Below, one piece after another: positions 35,525 to 44,051 of a stretch of 64,000 nucleotides of DNA. The notes under the pieces are model-generated. The model was not told where the DNA came from. It saw only the letters and a program-made list of their open reading frames with translations, and ran no database searches. The stretch's first letter is position 1; every line of letters starts with the position of its first letter. Source of the stretch: Acidaminobacter sp. JC074 (GTDB lineage Bacteria; Bacillota; Clostridia; Peptostreptococcales; Acidaminobacteraceae); contig NZ_VANV01000006.1 of assembly GCF_022496765.1 (NCBI RefSeq), positions 1-64,000 on the forward strand, written 5' to 3'. The position numbers and the translations under genes are program-made.

Positions 35525-36646
35525 TTATGTACTTTTTTGCAGTTGTACAGATATAAACTTAGTCATAATAACCATGAAAATGATAGTAACAATGAATATA
35601 CTAAAAAAGTTAATCAACCTTAAACTAAGATGTTCTATGTAATTGCTATAAAGAACTGTTCCCAAAACTTGAGAACCCACAAAACCTCAGATAATCCCCC
35701 ATTGAGCTGGAGAAAATTCACTTCTTAGAAACTGAGATTTAAAGTAGTCAAATAACATAAATGCTAAGAAGACAAAGCATATAACAGCAGAGGCATATGA
35801 GCCTATTATTATTAGAAATGAGAGCACTGAGGTATCTACTGAAAACATTTTAGATATAAAACCTAGTATTTTGTAAGCAGAAAACCATAACAAACATAAT
35901 GGTGGAATGATTAAGTAAAAAGCTGGCTTTAAGTTAACAGGTACCTCTCTTTTTACTTTTAAGTAGTGATAAAAAAGTATGGTCACTTTAGTAAATGAAA
36001 GGATGATACCAATCACCAGAGTGATGCTGGTCATCAATGCTACTATTGAAGCCAAGTTACCACTTGTAGATCCTGTTAGAGAGGATCCTAAAAGAGAAAC
36101 TGCTCCAAATGCTAGTACATCGAGTAGCCAAGCGAAGTTAAAATCACTCAGAGGTATTTTGGATGATTGAAGCTTTCTTACAACTGTCACTTCAAGCATG
36201 ATAACTGTGAACCATAGTAGTGTAAATATTGCCATAGCTACTGGTATCAATGTGCTAATATTTTGACTGATATTTGGAATAAAGAAACTTAATGGTCCCA
36301 TGATAACAATCAGGGACATTGGAAGAGATATTAGTGGTGAAAAGAGACTTGTATTGGCCTTAGGATTATCAAGTATCTGATAAAACTCCTTGCCTTTTAT
36401 AAGCCATACAATTAATTCTTTTAGAAACATTGTGGTCATAGTCAAGTGTAAGATGATGAAAACAAGCATAATAGCTATCAGCAAGATGCTAGAGAAGTAT
36501 TCAAAACTTGTTAAGTCCAATGTTTTAAAATGATTCAGGTGAAAGGGTATTCCTTTAAACACTGTTGATTTCATGTAGTTAAATGGCATCAAAGATACAC
36601 CGGCTGCTGCAAGTGAACCTTGAAACTTAAGTGGTGAAAATTTCAT
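35525..36646 (-). CDS. TsoY-like multi-pass membrane protein with in-frame UGA, candidate selenoprotein
   Basis: Conventional translation stops at TGA (35687-35689) after 319 residues ending FSPAQWGII. The same frame stays open for 53 more sense codons, starting GFVGSQVLGTVLYSNY and ending in a further transmembrane segment, up to TAA at 35525. Read through, the protein has 373 residues, about nine membrane helices, and residue 320 as selenocysteine. A hairpin follows the UGA (35658-35676; 7-bp stem, loop AGUUU, 17 nt between UGA and loop), as in bacterial SECIS elements. From memory, database annotation knows a 'TsoY family (seleno)protein' of this type; this could not be checked. The start at 36646 follows AAGGAG. 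The alternative is a recent nonsense mutation. Substrate unknown; a selenium/sulfur link is inferred from neighbours. Confidence 0.75.
35658..35676 (-). promoter_or_regulatory. Putative SECIS element of the TsoY-like gene
   Basis: On the minus strand GUUCUCA (35676-35670) pairs with UGGGAAC (35664-35658), including one G-U pair, around the loop AGUUU. The loop starts 17 nt after the UGA and has G at its second position. Both features agree with the general pattern of bacterial SECIS elements. The structure was folded by eye only. Confidence 0.6.
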
Positions 36647-36846
36647 ACGAACTCCTTATTTTAGTTTTATTATCAAATTATATATTATCATGAAAAATCA
36701 AAGAATCGTCTAATAGATGAATGAGTTGAAGTGAGAATGTTAAAATCATATGTAATCTGAAATGCAACATACAATTAAATAAGTACATATTGTTATATTA
36801 CTTATAAAACAATTCGGCTATAATAGATATCATGAGGGAGAAAATG

Positions 36847-37791
36847 ATGAAAAAAATAATTATTATGATACTAGTAGTTACTTTGATGGTTATGATGATT
36901 TCTTGTAGTTCGGATGGTGAGTCCTTAAATGAGGATTTAAAGACACAGGAATTAGCCGATGATACAGAGAATTTAATGAGTGAAGAAGACAAAATGAGAC
37001 TAGATGAGCTGAGTACGACCATATCTGATTACGAAAAGAAAATTGAGTTATTACAAGAGGAGCTTGCTTCTGTACAAGAAAACTATGATTTAGTTCTAGT
37101 TGAAATTGAAGATATGAAATTAGAGATAGATTCAATGGATAAGGGAATTAACTCACAGATATATGACGAGGAAGAAGAGGCTTTTAAAGAATACACATAC
37201 CTACTTAAGGCAACTGATAATTGGAAAGATCAATTAAAAACTTCCATTGATAATCATATAGATGGACATAAAGGCATAATAGCAGAACTAAGACTAAATG
37301 TAGATTTAGTTCAATCAGAGTTAGACCTTATAAATCAAACCATTGAAAAGTATGAAAACCAAGAGATCAATAGTAATGAAGCGTCTGAAGTTGAAATAGA
37401 GACTTCTCTAATTTCTTTTGCAGTTGAAGAAAAGAAAATAGATGATTTAACAGAAGAATACAATGAGTTGAGTAGTGAACTCAGTGATTTAAAAAGTGAC
37501 AATGTATTTCTTGAAGAAAAAAGGGAATTCTTCATTAGTCAGATTGAAGACAGAAAAGTACTGATGGAGCTTCTATCATCTGATACATTTCTAGAAGAAG
37601 TCACGACCAGAAATGAAGTTTTAGCAAAAGAACTAGATATATTTATAAACTCGATGGATGATAAGTCAGATAAAGTTTTTAAAGAACAAACTGATATGGT
37701 AGATAGTCTTGTTGATAAGTTAAATGCTTTAAAAGAAAATCTAGAAGAAAGAGCAAAAGTACTTCAAGATTTTCAGAACGAGTTAGACTAG
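36847..37791 (+). CDS. Coiled-coil lipoprotein of unknown function
   Basis: The 314-residue protein has a lipoprotein signal (VMMISC; Cys about residue 20). The rest is almost entirely charged heptad-like helix (for example ISDYEKKIELLQEELASVQE and IDDLTEEYNELSSELSDLKS), so a long rod or oligomer on the outer face of the membrane is likely. The start at 36847 is chosen over 36832 and 36844 because GAGGGAG lies 6 nt before it. A TATAAT box lies at 36819-36824. It is divergent from the TsoY-like gene and upstream of the HesB-like gene. No enzymatic motif is visible. Confidence 0.7.
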   Translation: MKKIIIMILVVTLMVMMISCSSDGESLNEDLKTQELADDTENLMSEEDKMRLDELSTTISDYEKKIELLQEELASVQENYDLVLVEIEDMKLEIDSMDKGINSQIYDEEEEAFKEYTYLLKATDNWKDQLKTSIDNHIDGHKGIIAELRLNVDLVQSELDLINQTIEKYENQEINSNEASEVEIETSLISFAVEEKKIDDLTEEYNELSSELSDLKSDNVFLEEKREFFISQIEDRKVLMELLSSDTFLEEVTTRNEVLAKELDIFINSMDDKSDKVFKEQTDMVDSLVDKLNALKENLEERAKVLQDFQNELD

Positions 37792-37936
37792 TTATAAGAT
37801 ATCTGTAATCTAATTGTATATCATATTAGAATATGTTTATGATTCTGAATTTCTTAAAAGCATATGTTTGTGTTAAGTTCTCTAATAGAGGGTATGATAT
37901 AGACGTACGATATTCGCTATAAAGAGAGGTATGACT

Positions 37937-38230
37937 ATGATAGAGTTAGTTGGTGAAGTTAGAGATGTTTTGTTTAACAAGATGAAAGATGCTAGAAATC
38001 ACGACAAACATCTAAAAATAGAGATTTTTGGTTATGGATGAGCAGGTCCAGTTTTTGGTATTGCTCAGGCAGAGCGGGAGGATGAAGATATTACTTTAGA
38101 GGTTGAAGGTATAGAGATTCTTGTTGATAAGTTGCAGTTAGAAATGCATAAATCTTTTACCATTGACTTAACAGGACATATTATGAAGAGGATTACTGTT
38201 ACGCCTAAAGTAAACAGTAACCTATGTTAA
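37937..38230 (+). CDS. HesB/IscA-like selenoprotein with in-frame UGA (Sec35)
   Basis: This gene is split by TGA at 38039-38041 and would be missed by ordinary ORF calling. Reading UGA as selenocysteine gives 97 residues: an N-terminal helix, then IEIFGYG-U-AGPVFGIAQ, then a strand-rich part ending in TVTPKVNSN. The U-AG/GG-P..G motif sits where HesB/IscA A-type iron-sulfur carriers have their first conserved Cys, as in the known HesB-like selenoproteins. A hairpin 25 nt after UGA fits a bacterial SECIS. GAGAGG lies 7 nt before the ATG at 37937. The gene is followed after 12 bp by a rhodanese lipoprotein gene, probably one operon. Its function may concern sulfur, selenium or iron-sulfur handling and is unproven. 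Confidence 0.85.
38061..38077 (+). promoter_or_regulatory. Putative SECIS element of the HesB-like gene
   Basis: UUGCUC (38061-38066) pairs with GAGCGG (38072-38077), with two G-U pairs at the base, around loop AGGCA. The loop starts 25 nt after the UGA and contains G at positions 2 and 3, resembling the GG of the E. coli fdhF loop. A lower stem (UCC at 38047-38049 with GGA at 38080-38082) may add stability. Folded by eye. Confidence 0.65.
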
Positions 38231-38242
38231 AAAGGACCTTTT

Positions 38243-38626
38243 ATGAAATTTACAGTAAGATTACTTGTTATAACACTTTTGATGTCTTTAGTTCTTGTTT
38301 CTTGTTCAAGTGATGCTATAGAATATGAAACGATTACAGCAGAAGCTGCCAAAGAATTGATGGTTGAAGGCAATATTATACTAGATGTCAGAACGCAGAT
38401 GGAATACGATGAAGGACATATAGAAAACGCAACGCTTTTACCACTAGATCAAATTAATGCTGGTGAGGTAGATATACTTGAAGACAAGAACCAGGTAATA
38501 TTGGTTTATTGTAGGTCTGGTAATAGATCTGCACAAGCATCCAAGGCACTCGTTGAGCTAGGTTATACCAATGTAAAAGACTTTGGTGGGATTATTAATT
38601 GGCCTTATGAGGTGGTTAAAGATTAG
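38243..38626 (+). CDS. Rhodanese-domain lipoprotein
   Basis: The 127-residue protein has a lipoprotein signal (LVLVSC, Cys21) and a single rhodanese domain at about residues 28-125. The domain carries the motifs ILDVRTQMEYDEGHI and the active-site loop with Cys90 in VYCRSGNRS. Rhodaneses transfer sulfane sulfur, and related ones handle selenium; the lipid anchor places this one on the outer face of the membrane. The gene lies 12 bp after the HesB-like selenoprotein gene and is most likely co-transcribed with it. AAAGGACC precedes the ATG with normal spacing. All catalytic features are intact. Confidence 0.9.
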   Translation: MKFTVRLLVITLLMSLVLVSCSSDAIEYETITAEAAKELMVEGNIILDVRTQMEYDEGHIENATLLPLDQINAGEVDILEDKNQVILVYCRSGNRSAQASKALVELGYTNVKDFGGIINWPYEVVKD

Positions 38627-38792
38627 TAGGTTTTTGACTGCATATCTGTAAATATTAACAAGCTGACAAAAATAAATGATAGAAAACACAAAAAGTGTGT
38701 ATATAATAGATATCAAAACATTTTATGCCTCGAGTATTGTTAAATGTTATAGAGACGAGTTTATTACATGTTTATTTAGTTAGGAGGCGCTT

Positions 38793-39236
38793 ATGAATAG
38801 GTATAGATACATTGCTGCAGAGATGTATGGATATTCTTATGATGAATACCAGAGAAAGCTTTCTTCTGGTAATACAAGGTTTACAAAATATATGCCAGAG
38901 ACAGTGGAAGCTATAGAAAGAGCTTTAGAAGAAAACTGGGATCATAAAAAAATTGCAAAGGTACTAGAAGTTGATTTGGACAATGTACCAGAGTGGATTG
39001 AATCATTTCTTCATGCTAAAGAGATTGTGGACAGTAAACATGCTGGAGAGTCCTTTAGAAATGGTGTGAAAAGATCTATTTTGCATGCCATTGATGTTGG
39101 ACTAGATTCGGATGATAAGGTTGACAATTTAGTTGAGCAAATATGTTATCGTTTAGCTGATTTTTCTTATCTGATTAAAAGAGAGCAGAAGAAGCCAGAA
39201 GATTACAGTGACTATTTCAGGTATGATGAAGAGTAG
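38793..39236 (+). CDS. Protein of unknown function with HTH-like segment
   Basis: The 147-residue, mostly helical soluble protein has a stretch (EENWDHKKIAKVLEVDLDNV) that reads like a helix-turn-helix or UBA-like motif. No family is recognised. A strong AGGAGG site precedes the ATG. It is transcribed alone and ends at a terminator (39253-39288). Cytoplasmic location is likely. Nothing in the neighbourhood fixes its role. Confidence 0.6.
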   Translation: MNRYRYIAAEMYGYSYDEYQRKLSSGNTRFTKYMPETVEAIERALEENWDHKKIAKVLEVDLDNVPEWIESFLHAKEIVDSKHAGESFRNGVKRSILHAIDVGLDSDDKVDNLVEQICYRLADFSYLIKREQKKPEDYSDYFRYDEE

Positions 39237-39252
39237 ATATTAATTTCTTAAT

Positions 39253-39288
39253 AAAAGTTACATTCTTTTATAAGGTGTAACTTTTTTA
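39253..39288 (+). terminator. Terminator after the 147-residue protein gene
   Basis: A 10-bp stem (39253-39262 with 39276-39285) with a 13-nt loop leads into a T-run. Confidence 0.75.
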
Positions 39289-39328
39289 TTTTTGTGGTAG
39301 AATATGTATACGATTTTAAGGGGGAATT

Positions 39329-39874
39329 ATGATAGAGAGTGTGAATAATGGAAAGTCTAAAGTAGACTATACTGAAGAGGGTTATAGAGTTGAAATACCA
39401 AGTAAGAAGAATATCTTCATAATTGTTTTTATGTGTTTCTGGTTAGCGGGCTGGTTTATGGGAGAAACCATGGTTTTAATGACTATGTTGTCAGGTGAGT
39501 TTGTACCATTTCTACTCATATGGCTAATAGGCTGGACCTTTGCTGGCGGTTTCGCCATTTATATTGTTTTATGGCTTTTGTTTGGTAAAGAGGTGATTGT
39601 ATCTAATGGTCAAACCTTGCGTATATCTAAAGAGATTTTAGGTTTAGGTCGTTCGAAGGAATATGACATAAGATCTATTAAGAACTTTAAGGTTCATGTT
39701 GAATCTACTTCTATCTATAGAAGACGAGGTATGGAGGCCTATGGTCTTTTAGGTGGGGTATTACATTTTGATTATGGTATGAAAACCATAAGAATGGGTA
39801 TAAGTATAGATGAGGCTGAAGGTAGATATCTAAGAGATAATGTGTTTAGGGATTTGTCTTCATATACAGACTAG
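39329..39874 (+). CDS. Membrane protein of unknown function
   Basis: The 181-residue protein has a hydrophilic N terminus of about 25 residues. Two hydrophobic segments follow (about 28-52 and 58-86), separated by a short loop. The C-terminal domain of about 90 residues is strand-like (VIVSNGQTLRISKEILGLGR). The arrangement resembles PH-like membrane-bound proteins, but no family is certain. GGGGGA lies just upstream of the ATG. It is followed after 9 bp by the DUF4259 gene and is probably co-transcribed with it. Confidence 0.65.
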   Translation: MIESVNNGKSKVDYTEEGYRVEIPSKKNIFIIVFMCFWLAGWFMGETMVLMTMLSGEFVPFLLIWLIGWTFAGGFAIYIVLWLLFGKEVIVSNGQTLRISKEILGLGRSKEYDIRSIKNFKVHVESTSIYRRRGMEAYGLLGGVLHFDYGMKTIRMGISIDEAEGRYLRDNVFRDLSSYTD

Positions 39875-39883
39875 GAGGATTAT

Positions 39884-40306
39884 ATGGGCGCCTGGGGATA
39901 TAAGAGCTTTGAAAATGATGATGCTGTAGACTTTTTAGATGATCTTAGTGAAACACGAAATACTAAATCCATTATAAAAGTATTTGATAAAACGACACAT
40001 GAACCAGATTATCTAGAAGCACCACTGTGTTCGGAAGCACTTGCTGCAGCAGAGCTTGTTTGTCTGATCACTGAAGGAGAAGTCGAAGCCTTACCATCAT
40101 CTGTAATAGATTGGTACAAGAGTGGACTTGGTCTATTTAAGAGGAGTGTGAAATTCTCACCAGCAGATATAAAAAAAGCTGCTTATGCAGTTGAGAAGAT
40201 CATCAATGAATCTGAACTAAAAGAGCTTTGGGAAGAAAGTGAAGACTTTGGGAAATGGAAAAAGAACAATGAAGATTTAGTCAACAGACTACTATCATAT
40301 ATTTAA
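39884..40306 (+). CDS. DUF4259 family protein
   Basis: The 140-residue soluble protein opens with the signature of the DUF4259 family (MGAWGYKSFENDDAVDFLDD), which is small, helical and of unknown function. The length is close to the family norm. AGGAGG lies upstream at good spacing within the 9-bp gap to the preceding membrane protein gene, which suggests coupled expression. A terminator directly follows. Confidence 0.8.
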   Translation: MGAWGYKSFENDDAVDFLDDLSETRNTKSIIKVFDKTTHEPDYLEAPLCSEALAAAELVCLITEGEVEALPSSVIDWYKSGLGLFKRSVKFSPADIKKAAYAVEKIINESELKELWEESEDFGKWKKNNEDLVNRLLSYI

Positions 40307-40328
40307 CCAAGCAGTTGCTTGGTTTTTT
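40305..40328 (+). terminator. Terminator after the DUF4259 gene
   Basis: A 9-bp stem (40305-40313 with 40316-40324) with a 2-nt loop and T-run; it overlaps the stop codon. Confidence 0.85.
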
Positions 40329-40529
40329 CGTATGTTTCATATGAGTAATACATGTTTTATGGGGTAAAAATAGAATGGCTTAAAAAAAGGGTTAAGTTAT
40401 TAAGAATATTTCTATTTTTAAAGAAATTATAATCTTAGAATTAAGAAATTATTAAAGAGACGTTAGAGATACAAAATGGATACAAATCTATGCTATATTA
40501 TTACCATAGAATACGTGAGAGGAGACTTT

Positions 40530-41768
40530 ATGATAAAAAGAAGTGTCTCACTGTTAATTGTGTTTACTTTACTTTTCAGTAGCTTTGTCTTTGCTGAAGA
40601 AGAAATATTAACAGTGGAAAAAGCCGTAGAGCTGGCAACAGAAGACCAATCAGCCATTGAAGACATCAATGATGGTATTGAAAAATTATGGGACGGTTAC
40701 AATGCTGCTAAAGATGGGAAAAAACAAGTAGAATCTACGTTATCTACTTTAGATCGATTTGAGGACCTTTATAATAAGAAATATGTTGATAAAGATACAT
40801 TAGATGCTTTTGAAACAGCGGAATTAGAAGGTTATCAAATGGCATTTGGTGATGAGCCACCTCATTATACTGGCCAACAAATGTTAGATAACTTTATAAG
40901 GACACGTGATTTAACTTGGAAATCATTATATGGTGATATTCAAAAGACCAAAAATACGAGAACGACAATTATGCCTTCTATAGAAAAGGGTGTAAAAGAG
41001 TTATATATCAACATAGTAGCTTTACAAACTACTTTAGCTCAACAAGAGACTTATTTGAGTATTAGTCAGACACAACATGATCAACTTGTTATACAGCATG
41101 GATTAGGTCAAGTGTCGGATGCTGATCTTAAGAATAGTGAGCAAAATTTATTAATTCTAGAAAAACAAACTCAACAACTTGGTATACAAGTTGCCAATTT
41201 GGAGATGAGTTTAAACCAGCTGATGGATGTTCCTGTTACAGCTAAGTACACTTTAGTTGATACCGTGGAGTCGCTAGAAATTGAAGCAAATCATAAAACT
41301 CTTGATGAGTATCTAGATGCTGCGATTATTAATCGTACAGAAATGAAGAATGCTCGAATAGATTTAGAAATTAAAGAACGTGAAGACAGTATTATTAGTC
41401 AATACTTGAAGAATGATTTAATAACAGATAGAGTAAATGCTGATATTGCTGTTATTACAGCTAGACATGCTTTAGAGCAAGCTGAAGCAGATGTTATAGA
41501 CGATATTTCAGATGGCTACATTTCAATGATGACATACTGGAATGATTATCAGTTATCTTTACAATCATTAGAGATTGCTAAGAAAAATCTTTCAGATATT
41601 GAGAAAAGATTAGAATTGGGTCAAGTGACCCAAACAACAGTAGATTTAACAGCATTTTCAGTTCTAACAGCAGAAAATACAGTTAAATCAAATATTAGAA
41701 ACTATCAAAATGCTGTTGATAAGATGGAAAGTGCATCAGGTAACGGACCTGCATACGGAGGGAAATAG
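40530..41768 (+). CDS. TolC-family-like secreted protein (first of a pair)
   Basis: The 412-residue protein has a signal peptide (cleavage near FVFAEEE). Long paired helices follow, typical of the TolC/outer-membrane-efflux fold (LTVEKAVELATEDQSAIEDI; KNLSDIEKRLELGQVTQTTV, and the repeat LVIQHGLGQVSDADLKNSEQ). The 'LGQV(T/S)' motif after a long helix is the usual TolC hallmark. The start at 40530 follows GGAGA; the frame runs back to 40476 without a site. The second TolC-like gene starts 3 bp after its stop. An RND pump lies about 3.9 kb downstream. In a single-membrane cell such proteins cannot form an outer-membrane tunnel, so the role is uncertain. Confidence 0.8.
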   Translation: MIKRSVSLLIVFTLLFSSFVFAEEEILTVEKAVELATEDQSAIEDINDGIEKLWDGYNAAKDGKKQVESTLSTLDRFEDLYNKKYVDKDTLDAFETAELEGYQMAFGDEPPHYTGQQMLDNFIRTRDLTWKSLYGDIQKTKNTRTTIMPSIEKGVKELYINIVALQTTLAQQETYLSISQTQHDQLVIQHGLGQVSDADLKNSEQNLLILEKQTQQLGIQVANLEMSLNQLMDVPVTAKYTLVDTVESLEIEANHKTLDEYLDAAIINRTEMKNARIDLEIKEREDSIISQYLKNDLITDRVNADIAVITARHALEQAEADVIDDISDGYISMMTYWNDYQLSLQSLEIAKKNLSDIEKRLELGQVTQTTVDLTAFSVLTAENTVKSNIRNYQNAVDKMESASGNGPAYGGK

Positions 41769-41770
41769 AC

Positions 41771-42889
41771 ATGAAGAGAATATTATCATTACTTTTAGTA
41801 GGTGTCGTACTTTTAAGTGCAGTTGTTCCTGCATTTGCTGAAGAGGTTATGGGCATCACATTGGAGAAAGCCATTGAACTTGCTAAAGAAAATAGCATTA
41901 CCTTGAAGAACTATGATGCAAATATCTTAATTGCTGAGAGAAACTTAAGTTCTGCTGAGAACAAGGCAGATGATTTAGAAATTAAGAGTATCATAAGCGA
42001 TAGCCAATACCTAGCTGATGGGAAGGCTAAGGAGTTAGTTCCTGCACAGAAGGAAAGAATAGTAGAAGATTTAAAAACAGCTAAAGAAGATGAAATTAAA
42101 TCGATAGAAATCGCTGTTACTTCAGCTTACTATTCGCTATACAATGAGATTTTGTCATTAGGAACTGCGAAAGATTCTATCGCTGTTCAAAAAGAGGAGT
42201 TAGCCTCTAAGCAAAAGGAGTTTGAATTAGGTCTTGTGACTCAAAACACAATATCTGATTTAGAAAACTCAATTGCCCAAGCAGAGCTAAATCTTCAGAA
42301 ATCTGAATGGTCAATTCAAATGGCGCATATGGACTTAGCAAAAACATTGGGTGTAGATTTAAATACAAGATTTTTACTTGTGCAAAAGTTGGACTTAAGT
42401 GTAGATACTGAGTATGATGTTGAAACACTTGCACTACAAGCCCAAACGCAAGGTTCTTCGATCGAGAAGGCTGAAAAAGATCTTGAAATGAAGATTTTAG
42501 AAGAAAAAGTTGTAAACAGGTATACAAGATATAAGATGCCTGAGGGATCTGAAGACTATGATAAATCAATTGCTGACTTAGAGAAGGCTGTAGAAGATGC
42601 TAAGGTTACTGAAGAAGTTAAGATTCGTACGGACTATAACAACATCTTAAATGCTCAATTGGATTTGGAAATTGCTAAGCTTAAGTTAGAAATTGCTGAA
42701 AGAACATTAAATACACAAGAAGTTAAGAATAACTTAGGTATGGTAATCTATTTAGATGTTGTTAAAGCAGAAAATGATGTAGAAGCTGCTAAATTAGATA
42801 TTCAAGTTAAAGAGTTATCACTTTATAAGTTAGTAGAAAACTACAATTACTATATCAAAGACTTCGGTGTTGAAGAAGCCGCTGAATAA
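41771..42889 (+). CDS. TolC-family-like secreted protein (second of a pair)
   Basis: The 372-residue protein has a signal peptide (cleavage near VPAFAEE) and long helices with the TolC-like opening ITLEKAIELAKENSITLKNY and the 'ELGLVTQNTISDLENS' segment. It is translationally coupled to the preceding TolC-like gene (2-bp gap) and ends at a terminator. The two proteins share the fold but have diverged considerably. They may form a hetero-oligomer or act as alternative partners for the RND/membrane-fusion pair encoded at 45641-50030. That pairing is inference from family and proximity. Confidence 0.8.
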   Translation: MKRILSLLLVGVVLLSAVVPAFAEEVMGITLEKAIELAKENSITLKNYDANILIAERNLSSAENKADDLEIKSIISDSQYLADGKAKELVPAQKERIVEDLKTAKEDEIKSIEIAVTSAYYSLYNEILSLGTAKDSIAVQKEELASKQKEFELGLVTQNTISDLENSIAQAELNLQKSEWSIQMAHMDLAKTLGVDLNTRFLLVQKLDLSVDTEYDVETLALQAQTQGSSIEKAEKDLEMKILEEKVVNRYTRYKMPEGSEDYDKSIADLEKAVEDAKVTEEVKIRTDYNNILNAQLDLEIAKLKLEIAERTLNTQEVKNNLGMVIYLDVVKAENDVEAAKLDIQVKELSLYKLVENYNYYIKDFGVEEAAE

Positions 42890-42894
42890 AAATT

Positions 42895-42918
42895 AGACCA
42901 AGCTGAGCTTGGTCTTTT
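42895..42918. terminator. Bidirectional terminator between the TolC-like and DUF1304 genes
   Basis: A 9-bp perfect stem (42895-42903 with 42907-42915) and 3-nt loop, followed by TTTT on the plus strand. The DUF1304 stop codon overlaps its right edge. Confidence 0.85.
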
Positions 42919-43279
42919 ATATTGCATGCAATATGATAAGTGCTATAAGTGCTGGTAAACTCTGTTTAACAAATACAGATTTTTCAGCTGTTAAGGTTGC
43001 ATATATGCCTGCGACTATTGCACATACTAAAAAGAATGTGGCAATGTTTACAGACCATATTGGATCTGTGATAAATATTGACCATGTCAGTCCAGCGCCT
43101 AAGAAGCTGTTATAAATGCCCATGTTCTTAGCCATAGGGATGGTATTTGAGAACAGGTCCTTATCAAAGTTTTTAAATATGCTAGGGCCTCTTTTCTCCC
43201 ATAGAAACATCTCCATAAACATTATGAAGAAATGTTCCAGTGCAATGATGCCTATAAATATCTCTTTTAAAGTTGTCAT
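42917..43279 (-). CDS. DUF1304 family membrane protein
   Basis: The 120-residue protein has four hydrophobic segments with the DUF1304 pattern. An EHFFIMFMEMFLW phrase lies in the first helix, NMGIYNSFLGAGL in the middle, and the IVAGIYATLT helix follows. The length equals the family norm. On the minus strand GGAGG lies directly upstream of the start. Function is unknown for the family. It is transcribed alone and converges on the TolC-like pair. Confidence 0.88.
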   Translation of the reverse strand: MTTLKEIFIGIIALEHFFIMFMEMFLWEKRGPSIFKNFDKDLFSNTIPMAKNMGIYNSFLGAGLTWSIFITDPIWSVNIATFFLVCAIVAGIYATLTAEKSVFVKQSLPALIALIILHAI

Positions 43280-43442
43280 ATCTCCTCCTTAATAAGACTA
43301 TATGAGAATCCATTCTCTGATACAATAGACAGATTCTTTGTTTTGTCTAAATCCCTTATATTATAATTATATTTACATTTGCTGATTATATTTGAATTTT
43401 GCTTTCTGTCTTGTATCATTAAAAGGTATGAAAGGGGTTTTA

Positions 43443-44051
43443 ATGAAAGTCGATATTAAAGAGGTTTTTATATACTCAGATAATTTCTTCTATGATTATT
43501 CAAATGATAGAAAGTATGAGTATGTAGATTTTATAAGAGAAATGAACGCACTTTGTTCTCCAAAGACTATGTATCAAGATAGTTTTATGTATGAAAAGTT
43601 AATGGCGTCAGGTATTGTTACAGGTAGAAAGTCTAAGGTTATAGATGCCATTATATTGGTGCCGTATAAGTTTTCTAAGAAGAGACTTCAAGACATAAGT
43701 TTTCTCTGTATAAGTATGAAATACCACCAAATGATCTATGGCTCTATGTTAGTGGCTGTATCTGCTAAAAAGCATCCAAGTCTGATCGTAACTGACTTTG
43801 GTGATTGTATTGAATATATGGTCTGTATTGACCATGAGATGAAGTCTTGTGAGTATAGCGAATCATTTTCTTCTGGGCTTGTTGATGAGATGATCTTAAG
43901 AGCAGGTACACTTGATGATGTTGAGACCATTTGCGTTTCAGAAAACTTATTATCTGAGAATTTTGACAAGCATTACACTTATGGTCAGATATCTGAATAT
44001 GTTAAAGTTCATGTAAGTGAAAGTGGGGTGTCTTTTGAAGAGAAAGTTTAG
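43443..44051 (+). CDS. Protein of unknown function
   Basis: The 202-residue soluble protein has no signal peptide. It has strand-rich segments (DAIILVPYKFSKKRLQDISF, SMLVAVSAKKHPSLIVTDFG) and an acidic C terminus. The start at 43443 (MKVDIKEVFIYSD) follows AAAGGGG; the frame extends to 43392 without a site. It overlaps the next gene, so the two are translationally coupled. No family is recognised. Confidence 0.6.
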   Translation: MKVDIKEVFIYSDNFFYDYSNDRKYEYVDFIREMNALCSPKTMYQDSFMYEKLMASGIVTGRKSKVIDAIILVPYKFSKKRLQDISFLCISMKYHQMIYGSMLVAVSAKKHPSLIVTDFGDCIEYMVCIDHEMKSCEYSESFSSGLVDEMILRAGTLDDVETICVSENLLSENFDKHYTYGQISEYVKVHVSESGVSFEEKV

